Positions 14,728 to 21,365 of a DNA stretch of 21,365 nt are shown piece after piece; within the stretch, counting starts at the first letter, position 1, and each line of letters opens with the position of its first letter. The translations under genes were made by a program, and so were the position numbers. The notes beneath the pieces are model-generated. The model made no database searches, was not told the origin of the DNA, and worked only from the letters and a program-made list of their open reading frames with translations. The stretch is taken from positions 1 through 21,365 of the forward strand of contig JBJXED010000024.1 of the NCBI GenBank assembly GCA_046155225.1, given 5' to 3'. This stretch comes from JAKFVA01 sp046155225. GTDB taxonomy: Bacteria; Pseudomonadota; Gammaproteobacteria; Burkholderiales; Burkholderiaceae_C.

Positions 14728-15684
14728 TCAAGCCGCAGGCACCAAAAAATCCCGGCTGATGTGTGCGCCCAGCTCGTTGACGCGGTCCAGAAACTGCGTC
14801 AGGTACGCGTGCAGTCCGGTCGCCAGAATTTCATCAATCCGGCCGTACTGCAAATCAGCGCGCAGCTTGCCGGCGCGGCGCTGCGTCTCCTGCGATTGCT
14901 CGTTGCCGACCATGGCGAGGTTGCTGACCACCTCGTTCAAGCTGGCGTGCAATGAGCGCGGCATGTCGGGGCGCAAGATCAGCAGCTCGGCGACGCGCTC
15001 AGGTTTGATCACATCACGGTAGACCTTTCGGTAGATTTCAAACCCGCTGACGCTGCGCAAAATCGCGCTCCAGTGGTAGAAGTCGTACTCTTGGTCCTTC
15101 TCGCTGGCGGCACCGAAAAAGTCGCTTTGCACGGCATGGAATTTCACATCGACCAAGCGTGCCGTATTGTCAGCACGCTCCAAAAAAGTACCCAGCCGCA
15201 TAAAGTGAAGTGACTCGTCCATGAGCATGGTGCCCACCGTGACACCACGCGAGAGGTGCGAGCGGAATTTGACCCACTCAAAAAACTGGCCGGGGTCACG
15301 CTCAAACGCGTCGCTTTTGACCATGCGGTTGACTTCGAGCCAGGTCTGGTTTTGCGTCTCCCAGACTTCGGTGGTGAGCGTGCCGCGCACGGCGCGGGCG
15401 TTCTCGCGCGCGGCGCGCAGGCACGAGATGATGGACGAGGGGTTGTCCTCATCCTTGATCATGAATTCCATCACCTTGTGCGGCGTGATCTCGCCGTGCC
15501 GCTCTTTGTATGCGGGCAGCAGCTCGCTGATGGAAAGCAGTCCTTGCCAGCCTACTTGGGCCACTGCGGTGGATTGCGGCAACAGCGAAGTTTGGTAATT
15601 CACATCTAGCATGCGCGCGGTGTTCTCGGCCCGCTCGGTGTAGCGCGACATCCAGAACAAATGGTCGGCGGTTCTTGAAAGCAT
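14728..15684 (-). CDS. Alpha-E domain protein (DUF403)
   Basis: 318 residues, full family length. It opens MLSRTADHLFWMSRYTERAE, the hallmark of alpha-E proteins, and carries ENARAVRGTLTTEVWETQNQ, FLERADNTARLVDVKFHA and YRDVIKPERVAELLILRPDM. Alpha-E proteins are all-helical, of unknown biochemical role, and nearly always encoded beside a circularly permuted ATP-grasp protein and a transglutaminase. They are thought to act in an amide/peptide ligation and processing system, sometimes with the Anbu proteasome-like protease, which is not seen in this window. The ATG has AGGA six bases upstream (15691-15694). The ATP-grasp gene ends 61 bases before it on the same strand, and a large inverted repeat lies in the gap. 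Confidence 0.93.
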   Translation of the reverse strand: MLSRTADHLFWMSRYTERAENTARMLDVNYQTSLLPQSTAVAQVGWQGLLSISELLPAYKERHGEITPHKVMEFMIKDEDNPSSIISCLRAARENARAVRGTLTTEVWETQNQTWLEVNRMVKSDAFERDPGQFFEWVKFRSHLSRGVTVGTMLMDESLHFMRLGTFLERADNTARLVDVKFHAVQSDFFGAASEKDQEYDFYHWSAILRSVSGFEIYRKVYRDVIKPERVAELLILRPDMPRSLHASLNEVVSNLAMVGNEQSQETQRRAGKLRADLQYGRIDEILATGLHAYLTQFLDRVNELGAHISRDFLVPAA

Positions 15685-15700
15685 ACGGGTTCCTAATCAG

Positions 15701-15741
15701 TTGGGGACAGAGCATGCGGCACGCCGCTGGACAGTCCCCAA
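15701..15741 (-). repeat. Long inverted repeat between ATP-grasp and alpha-E genes
   Basis: TTGGGGAC (15701-15708) and GTCCCCAA (15734-15741) are perfect eight-base inverted arms around a 25-base loop. The loop holds a nested GCGG-CACG-CCGC hairpin and a second GGACAG. There is no T-run, so it is not a standard terminator. It may stabilise or process the mRNA, setting the ratio of the two proteins, or be a REP-like unit, since the GGGGACAG wording is reminiscent of transposase-associated REP sequences. That last link is from memory only. Confidence 0.5.
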
Positions 15742-15745
15742 ATAT

Positions 15746-17248
15746 TCACACTTCCAGAATCCAAGTGTCCTTGGTACCACCGCCCTGTGACGAGTTCACG
15801 ACGAGCGAGCCCTCCTTGAGCGCCACGCGAGTCAAACCGCCAGGCACCATTTGCACTTCCTTACCGCTGAGTACAAAAGGTCGCAGATCAATATGCCGCG
15901 GCGCGATGCCGCTTTCCACAAATGTGGGGCAACTCGACAAGCTCAGCGTGGGCTGGGCGATATAGCCCTCGGGGTTGGCCTGCACCGCCTTGCGGAAGTC
16001 CTCGATTTCTGACTGCGTCGCAGCGGGACCCACCAACATGCCGTAGCCGCCTGCACCGTGCACCTCTTTGACCACCAGGTCTTTCAGGTTGGCCAAGGTG
16101 TAGGCCAGGTCATCCTTGTTGCGGCACATATAGGTGGGCACGTTGTTCAAGATGGGTTTTTCGCCCAGGTAGAAGCGGATCATGTCGGGCACATAGGGGT
16201 AGATGGACTTGTCGTCGGCCACGCCCGTGCCGACGGCATTGCAGATCGTGACATGGCCCGCGCGGTAGACATCGAGCAAACCCGCGCAGCCCAGTGTGGA
16301 GCCGGGGCGGAACACCTTGGGGTCGAGGAAATCATCATCAACCCGGCGGTAAATCACATCGACCCGTTTGGGCCCGCGCGTGGTGCGCATATAGACAAAG
16401 TTGTCTTTGACGAACAGGTCTTGGCCCTCGACCAGTTCCACCCCCATTTGCTGCGCCAAAAACGCGTGCTCGAAGTAGGCACTGTTGTACATGCCGGGCG
16501 TGAGCACCACCACGGTAGGCTCGGCCGTGGTGGCCGGGGATGAGGCGCGCAGGGTCTCCAGCAGCAAGTCGGGGTAATGGGCAATGGGCGCAACGCGGTG
16601 GCTGCTGAACAAGTCAGGGAACAGCCGCATCATCATCTTGCGGTCTTCCAGCATGTAGCTGACACCGCTGGGCACGCGCAGGTTGTCCTCCAGCACGTAG
16701 TATTCGCCCTCGCCTGCGGCATTGGGTGCACGCACGATATCGATGCCGGCGATGTGCGAGTACACATGGTTGGGCACATCAACGCCCATCATCTCAGGGC
16801 GGAATTGAGCGTTTTGCGTGATTTGCTCGGCTGGCACCACACCGGCTTTCAAAATCTCCTGACCGTGGTAGACATCGTGGATAAAGCGGTTCAGCGCTGT
16901 AACGCGCTGCACCAGGCCTTTTTCCATCTCGGCCCACTCATGCGCCGGGATGATGCGGGGGATCAAATCGAAGGGGATCAAGCGCTCAGTGCCCGCGCCA
17001 TCCTCGTCTTTTGCACCATACACCGCAAAAGTGATGCCAACACGGCGAAAAATCATCTCGGCCTCTTCGCGCCGCGCCAGCATGACGGCGTCACTCTGGC
17101 GCGACAACCACTGCGCATAGCTCTGATAGTGATCGCGCACACCCTGTTGCTGGCTTTGACTCTGGCCGCCGCTGCTTTGACTTTGACTCTGCAAGTGTCC
17201 CTGGGCACCCAGCATGGGCTTGAAATGCATTTCATCGAATTTCATCAT
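15746..17248 (-). CDS. Circularly permuted ATP-grasp protein (DUF404/DUF407)
   Basis: 500 residues. Family signatures include FDLIPRIIPAHEWAEMEKGL, LNRFIHDVYHGQEIL, FRPEMMGVDVPNHVY, YYVLEDNLRVPSGVSYMLED, VVLTPGMYNSAYFEHAFLAQ, VDVIYRRVDDDFLDP, VGTGVADDKSIYPYVPDMIR and VKEVHGAGGYGMLVGP. These are the glycine-rich and acidic ATP/Mg sites of circularly permuted ATP-grasp enzymes. The family is predicted to form amide bonds using ATP, with alpha-E and transglutaminase partners. GGAG lies just before the tandem ATG-ATG start. Residues about 19-36 are a Gln/Ser/Gly-rich stretch inserted in the N-terminal motif, between FDEM and VRDHYQSYAQWL. The gene lies 87 bases after comEC and 61 before the alpha-E gene on the same strand; a purine-rich GAAAG triplet repeat (17306-17320) is in the gap. 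Confidence 0.92.
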   Translation of the reverse strand: MMKFDEMHFKPMLGAQGHLQSQSQSSGGQSQSQQQGVRDHYQSYAQWLSRQSDAVMLARREEAEMIFRRVGITFAVYGAKDEDGAGTERLIPFDLIPRIIPAHEWAEMEKGLVQRVTALNRFIHDVYHGQEILKAGVVPAEQITQNAQFRPEMMGVDVPNHVYSHIAGIDIVRAPNAAGEGEYYVLEDNLRVPSGVSYMLEDRKMMMRLFPDLFSSHRVAPIAHYPDLLLETLRASSPATTAEPTVVVLTPGMYNSAYFEHAFLAQQMGVELVEGQDLFVKDNFVYMRTTRGPKRVDVIYRRVDDDFLDPKVFRPGSTLGCAGLLDVYRAGHVTICNAVGTGVADDKSIYPYVPDMIRFYLGEKPILNNVPTYMCRNKDDLAYTLANLKDLVVKEVHGAGGYGMLVGPAATQSEIEDFRKAVQANPEGYIAQPTLSLSSCPTFVESGIAPRHIDLRPFVLSGKEVQMVPGGLTRVALKEGSLVVNSSQGGGTKDTWILEV

Positions 17249-17335
17249 GGCGTCTCCTACCCACAGAATAGCAAGGAATGCGCCAACGGCCTTTATCTTT
17301 GCGCGCTTTCCTTTCCTTTCTATAAGGAGTGCGTC

Positions 17336-19876
17336 TCAAGGTGCTGGGTTGGGAAGGTGGTGCCAATACCGCCGGGCCAGTGCGCGCTGGCAGCGCATTT
17401 GCCCAGGGCCCACCGACTCCCAGCGCGCCGCGCCGCAGCCGGGTGACAGCAGCACTTGAATTTGCCGCTCGCGGTAGCGCTGCATCACCTCTGAAACAGG
17501 ATGACCATAGCGGTTGCGGTAGCCCGCTTGCACCAAGGCCCATTGCGGCTGCACCGCGTCCAGAAAAGCCGCGCTGGACGAGGTTTTGCTGCCGTGGTGC
17601 GGCACCAGCAGCACGTCGGCGCGTAAATCTCTGCCGTCAATGATGCCCTGCGCCACCAGCCGGGCTTCTTGGGGCTGCTCAATATCGCCCGTCAGCAGCA
17701 CCGTTTGGCGGCCGTTGCCAATGCGCAGCACACATGACAACGCGTTGGACTTGATTTGCAATGCGTAATCTTCAGCGCGCGGGTGCAGCACTTCAAACTG
17801 CACACCGTCCCAATCCCAGCGTTGCCCGGCTTCGCAGCGCCGGGCGGGCCGCAGCAACTGCAGTTCGTGCTGGGCTTCAATGGAACTGAGCAACTGCGCC
17901 CTGGGCTGCATCTTCAGCACCGCCTGGGCACCGCCAATGTGGTCGGCGTCGCGGTGGCTGACAACCAGCGTGTCAACGGATTCGCCCATGGCGCGCAGCA
18001 GCGGCACCAGCACGCGGTGACCCGCGTCACTCTCGGCGCTGTAGCGCGGCCCGGCGTCATACACCAGCGTGTGGTCGGCCGTGCGCACGATGAGTGCGTT
18101 GCCCTGGCCGACGTCGGCTGCCAAAAGATCAAACTCACCGGGCGCTGGCCGCTCAGGTTGCCACAGCACGGCGGGCAGCACCAGTGCCAGCCCCAGCGCA
18201 CGAACCGGGCCTGGCAGCCGCATGACCAGCAAAACCCCGCCAGCGACCCCGGCAAGACCGGCCCACAGCGGCGGTGCCGCCACCGACAAGCTGGCCCACG
18301 GCAATGCGGCGAGCGCTTGCAGCACCAGCGCCAACCCCTGCAAGGCTGTTGCCGCCGCCAGCCACAGCGCAGGCACCAGCACACCCAGCAAGGCCAGCGG
18401 CGTCACCACCAGCGTAACCCAGGGGATTGCCAGCAAATTGGCAGCGAACCCCACCACTGAAACCTGACCGAAAAGCAGCAAGGTCAGGGGTGCCAGCGCC
18501 AGGGTGACCACCCACTGCTCACGCCACAGCAGCATTAGCCTGCGCACAACGCCGCTGCGGTTTTCAAATGCCGGCCCCGGTTCGGCAGCAAACAGCACCC
18601 CCACCGCCACAAAACTCAGCCAAAACCCCGGCTGCAGCAACGCCCAGGGGTCACCCAGCACCACCACCGTCATGGTCAGCAGCCACACCTGGGGCCAAGG
18701 CCAGCGCTGGCCTGACAGCTTGAGCAAGGCCACGGCGGCCAACATCCACACCGTGCGCTGCGCGGGCAGGCCCCAGCCACTGAAAACCGCATAGGCGGTG
18801 GCCAGCAACACGCCGCCAACAAGTGCAGCGTGCTGTGCGGGCAACGCCAGACATAAGCGGCGGCTGCGCCGCCACAGCGCCGCCAGCGCCAACCCGGCGG
18901 CCCAGGCAAACAGCGTGATGTGCAAGCCCGAGATGCTCATCAAATGAGCGACCCCGGTCGCGCGAAAAATATCCCAATCGGCCCGCTCGACCGAGGCTTG
19001 GTCACCCACGGCCAGCGCGGCCACAATGCCGGCCCAGCGCCTTGCGCCTTCCGCCGGACCGAGCCGTTCAAAAATAGCGTCGCGGACCCGGCTGCGCGCT
19101 TGCTGAACAGGGTGGTACCAAGTGGCCGCCAGGCGGCGCGGCGGCGCATCACGCAGGCCCGCGCGCACATAGCTGCTGGCTTGCACGCCCTGCTCCCAGA
19201 GCCACAGCTCATAGTCAAAGCCGTGCGGGTTGCTGTTGCCGTGCGGGGCCTTCAGGCGCAGCGTCATTTCCCAGCGCTCGCCTGGCTGTACATCGGCGGG
19301 CGGGCGCTGCAAGTCGGCGACCGGGACTACGCCGTCCAAGCGAGGCAGCGCAACAGCACCATACCAACTCACCTCAATCAGTGGCGGCAAAGCTACCGCT
19401 TGCGCCATACGGCCTGTGGCCTGGCCCTGGCCCAGCGCTGGTGCAGGCCACGCCGACTCCACTGCCAAGCGAAACCGCAAACCCACGGGCGTTCGCTGCG
19501 GCAACGACGCCACGGTGCCGGTCACGAACACATCGTGCCCTTCGAGCAGCGGGGACAGGGCAGTGGCCTGAAACTGCAGCGCGCGCAGGCCGCACAAACC
19601 GAACGCCAGCAACGCGCAGGCGGTCAGCAATAGCCCATACGCCGGTATTTTTGCTATTTTTAATATAGCTATACCGGCAAACAATACCGTGGCTAGAAGC
19701 AGAAATGATGCATAAATACCGTCCCACCACAGGCTGGGCTGCTGCAATTGGCCTGCGGTACCTGCCAACAGGCCCATCGCAATGGGCGTGATCGCGGCAA
19801 AACGGCTCAAACGGCCAGTTGGCTGATCGCAGGACTGACCGCTTGGGCTGGTGGTGTTCTGGCTGGCAGACTGCAT
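17336..19876 (-). CDS. comEC: ComEC/Rec2-type DNA uptake channel
   Basis: 846 residues from ATG 19876; a longer frame to 19975 needs a TTG start and would overlap the divergent gene, so I reject it. Membrane helices come first (DUF4131-type part), then the competence domain with VAALAVGDQASVERADWDIF, ATGVAHLMSISGLHITLFAW and FSGWGLPAQRTVWMLAAVAL. A metallo-beta-lactamase domain follows with LLAADVGQGNALIVRTADHT, HRDADHIGG from about residue 641, LLTGDIEQPQEARLV and VPHHGSKTSSS. ComEC forms the inner-membrane channel for single-stranded DNA in natural transformation, and the beta-lactamase-like domain is the suspected nuclease. Copy B of the dispersed repeat (antisense) encodes part of an N-terminal helix. 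It stands upstream of the ATP-grasp gene, which is unusual company. Confidence 0.94.
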   Translation of the reverse strand: MQSASQNTTSPSGQSCDQPTGRLSRFAAITPIAMGLLAGTAGQLQQPSLWWDGIYASFLLLATVLFAGIAILKIAKIPAYGLLLTACALLAFGLCGLRALQFQATALSPLLEGHDVFVTGTVASLPQRTPVGLRFRLAVESAWPAPALGQGQATGRMAQAVALPPLIEVSWYGAVALPRLDGVVPVADLQRPPADVQPGERWEMTLRLKAPHGNSNPHGFDYELWLWEQGVQASSYVRAGLRDAPPRRLAATWYHPVQQARSRVRDAIFERLGPAEGARRWAGIVAALAVGDQASVERADWDIFRATGVAHLMSISGLHITLFAWAAGLALAALWRRSRRLCLALPAQHAALVGGVLLATAYAVFSGWGLPAQRTVWMLAAVALLKLSGQRWPWPQVWLLTMTVVVLGDPWALLQPGFWLSFVAVGVLFAAEPGPAFENRSGVVRRLMLLWREQWVVTLALAPLTLLLFGQVSVVGFAANLLAIPWVTLVVTPLALLGVLVPALWLAAATALQGLALVLQALAALPWASLSVAAPPLWAGLAGVAGGVLLVMRLPGPVRALGLALVLPAVLWQPERPAPGEFDLLAADVGQGNALIVRTADHTLVYDAGPRYSAESDAGHRVLVPLLRAMGESVDTLVVSHRDADHIGGAQAVLKMQPRAQLLSSIEAQHELQLLRPARRCEAGQRWDWDGVQFEVLHPRAEDYALQIKSNALSCVLRIGNGRQTVLLTGDIEQPQEARLVAQGIIDGRDLRADVLLVPHHGSKTSSSAAFLDAVQPQWALVQAGYRNRYGHPVSEVMQRYRERQIQVLLSPGCGAARWESVGPGQMRCQRALARRYWHHLPNPAP
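19653..19716 (+). repeat. Dispersed intragenic repeat, copy B (antisense in comEC)
   Basis: The ATAGC (19665) to CTAG (ends 19696) block is again 32 bases with ACCGGCA at the same offset. It agrees with copy A at 26 of 32 positions, and GAT then TAAA follow ten bases after CTAG. A short palindromic AT stretch (GCTATTTTTAATATAGC) precedes it. It lies on the strand opposite to comEC and encodes ATVLFAGIAI of a membrane helix when read in the comEC frame. Base composition is AT-rich against a GC-rich gene. Confidence 0.75.
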
Positions 19877-19968
19877 GCAGCCTATGCTAGCCCGTTTGGA
19901 GTGCGGGCTGGCGGTTGCCCGACGCCGCTTGTCATCGTGTTTGGCTCGCGACTTGCTAGGATGTCTGC

Positions 19969-21365
19969 ATGACAATACATGCCGCCCTCACCCACATCAC
20001 CCATTACCAATACGACCGCCAGGTCAACCTCGGCCCGCAAGTGGTGCGCCTGCGGCCAGCGCCGCATTGCCGCAGCAAGGTGCTCTCGTACTCGCTGCGG
20101 GTGGAGCCGGCGGGCCACTTTGTCAACTGGCAGCAAGACCCGTTTGCCAACTACCAGGCGCGGCTGGTCTTCCCGAAAAAGGTCAACGCGTTCAAAGTCA
20201 CGGTGGATCTGGTGGTGGAGATGGCGGTCTACAACCCGTTCGACTTCTTCCTGGAGCCGTACGCCGAAGAGTTCCCCTTCACTTATGACGCCGCTCTGGC
20301 GCTTGAACTCGCGCAGTATCTCGTCACGGATACGCCAACGCCCCTCGTCACAGCTTACCTGGCCAACATCAACCGCACCAAGCGCCGTTCGATTGATTTT
20401 CTGGTCGACCTGAACCAACAGTTGCAAAAAGCCGTCAAGTACCTCATTCGCATGGAGCCCGGCGTGCAAACGCCCGAGGAAACGCTGGAGAAAGCCTCGG
20501 GCTCTTGCCGCGATTCGTCCTGGCTGCTGGTGCAGTTGCTGCGGCATTGCGGACTGGCGGCGCGCTTTGTCTCCGGCTACCTGATCCAGCTCACGCCCGA
20601 CGTGAAAGCGCTTGACGGGCCGAGCGGCACCAGCGTTGATTTCACCGACCTGCATGCCTGGTGCGAGGTGTATTTGCCCGGCGCAGGCTGGGTTGGCCTT
20701 GACCCTACTTCAGGCTTGATGACCGGCGAGGGCCACATCCCGCTGGCCTGCACGCCCTCGCCATCGAGTGCCGCGCCGATTGAAGGCGCGGTGGACGACT
20801 GCGAGGTGACTTTTGCCCACCATATGCAAGTCACCCGCCTGTATGAATCGCCGCGCGTCACCAAGCCGTATACCGACGAACAGTGGGCCGCCGTGCTGGC
20901 GCTGGGCCAGCAAGTCGATGCGAAGCTGGCCGCTGGCGATGTGCGCTTGACGATGGGCGGCGAGCCGACGTTCGTTGCCACCGCCGACCGCGATGCTGCC
21001 GAGTGGAACACCGACGCGCTCGGCCCCACCAAGCGCGGCTACGCCACTGAATTGGTGCACAAACTGCGGGCTGAATACGGCCAGGGCGGCTTCTTGCACT
21101 TCGGCCAGGGCAAGTGGTACCCGGGTGAGCAATTGCCGCGCTGGGCCCTGTCGATTTGCTGGCGCGCCGATGGCCAGCCGATCTGGCAAAACCCCGATTT
21201 GTTTGCCGACGAGCGCGTGCCCAGCCACTACACCGACGCCGATGCCAAACGCTTTATCGACATGCTGGCAGGCAAGCTCGGCGTGACACCCAAGTACATC
21301 AAGCCCGGCCATGAAGATGTGTGGTACTACCTCTGGCGCGAGCGGCGCTTGCCGGTGAATGTGGA
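19969..21365 (+). CDS. Transglutaminase-DUF2126 protein, N-terminal part (runs off window)
   Basis: 465 codons from ATG 19969 (AGGA seven bases upstream), open to the window end. Residues 1-90 are the bacterial transglutaminase N-terminal domain (HITHYQYDRQVNLGPQVVRL, NPFDFFLEPYAEEFPF). The core has an intact triad: C180 in SGSCRDSSWLLVQLLRHCGL, H229 in DLHAWCEVYLPGAGW and D245 in VGLDPTSGL. From about residue 320 (VRLTMGGEPTFVATADRD, WYPGEQLPRWALSICWR) the DUF2126 region begins; full-length members are about 1,100 residues, so more than half is missing. The gene diverges from comEC across 92 bases, which must hold the promoters of both. It belongs with the ATP-grasp and alpha-E genes on the far side of comEC, as the predicted hydrolase/transferase arm of a peptide-modifying system. 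Confidence 0.93.
   Translation, partial: MTIHAALTHITHYQYDRQVNLGPQVVRLRPAPHCRSKVLSYSLRVEPAGHFVNWQQDPFANYQARLVFPKKVNAFKVTVDLVVEMAVYNPFDFFLEPYAEEFPFTYDAALALELAQYLVTDTPTPLVTAYLANINRTKRRSIDFLVDLNQQLQKAVKYLIRMEPGVQTPEETLEKASGSCRDSSWLLVQLLRHCGLAARFVSGYLIQLTPDVKALDGPSGTSVDFTDLHAWCEVYLPGAGWVGLDPTSGLMTGEGHIPLACTPSPSSAAPIEGAVDDCEVTFAHHMQVTRLYESPRVTKPYTDEQWAAVLALGQQVDAKLAAGDVRLTMGGEPTFVATADRDAAEWNTDALGPTKRGYATELVHKLRAEYGQGGFLHFGQGKWYPGEQLPRWALSICWRADGQPIWQNPDLFADERVPSHYTDADAKRFIDMLAGKLGVTPKYIKPGHEDVWYYLWRERRLPVNV

Noticed and set aside
17306..17320. Three tandem CTTTC units ahead of the ATP-grasp gene
   Set aside because: Only 15 bases; could vary in length between strains, but nothing here shows a function.
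19877..19975. Longer comEC start giving 33 more residues
   Set aside because: Needs a TTG start codon, overlaps the well-supported start of the divergent gene, and the extra residues are basic low-complexity sequence.

Overview
The window is a GC-rich, densely coding chromosomal segment from what looks like a beta-proteobacterium of the Comamonadaceae (Rhodoferax/Polaromonas type). This placement rests on gene content, protein style and a dispersed AT-rich repeat that I recall from that family; no rRNA or marker gene is present to prove it. No tRNA, rRNA, CRISPR array, prophage or insertion sequence was seen. No gene-free stretch exceeds 300 bases; the longest is about 180 bases, between the mechanosensitive channel gene and etfB.

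Layout. (1) 1-2400, minus strand: etfB, etfA and the 5' part of a large acyl-CoA dehydrogenase form a beta-oxidation electron-transfer block. A promoter with an embedded TetR-type dyad lies ahead of etfB, and a UUCG-loop terminator sits between etfA and the dehydrogenase. (2) 2428-4734, minus: a histone-deacetylase-like hydrolase followed by an MscS-type channel. (3) 4766-9986, plus: moxR, a DUF58 protein, a TgpA-like membrane transglutaminase and an MltB-like lytic transglycosylase, tightly packed and probably one envelope-related operon. (4) 10009-12696, minus: a lipoprotein of the tannase/feruloyl-esterase family with a 328-residue C-terminal extension that I do not recognise. (5) 12849-14643, minus: a TPR plus GT9-like glycosyltransferase split by a frameshift in a run of nine A. 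(6) 14728-19876, minus: comEC, a circularly permuted ATP-grasp protein and an alpha-E protein. (7) 19969 to the window end, plus: a transglutaminase-DUF2126 protein diverging from comEC.

How the genes work together. Electrons from the acyl-CoA dehydrogenase pass to EtfAB. MoxR, DUF58 and TgpA form a recurrent chaperone/membrane-transglutaminase set. The ATP-grasp, alpha-E and transglutaminase-DUF2126 proteins form a second recurrent set, predicted to make and break amide or peptide bonds; here comEC is interposed. So two different transglutaminase-type systems lie about 11 kb apart.

The most unusual signal is a short repeat of about 60 bases, present three times and each time inside a coding sequence (DUF58, mltB, comEC). 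All three copies keep exactly 32 nt between ATAGC and the end of CTAG. In mltB the repeat encodes much of the signal peptide; in comEC, read on the opposite strand, it encodes part of a membrane helix. Other points of interest are the A9 frameshift, the esterase extension, a competing-hairpin leader ahead of the TPR gene, a Gln/Ser insertion in the ATP-grasp N-terminal motif, and the etfB operator.
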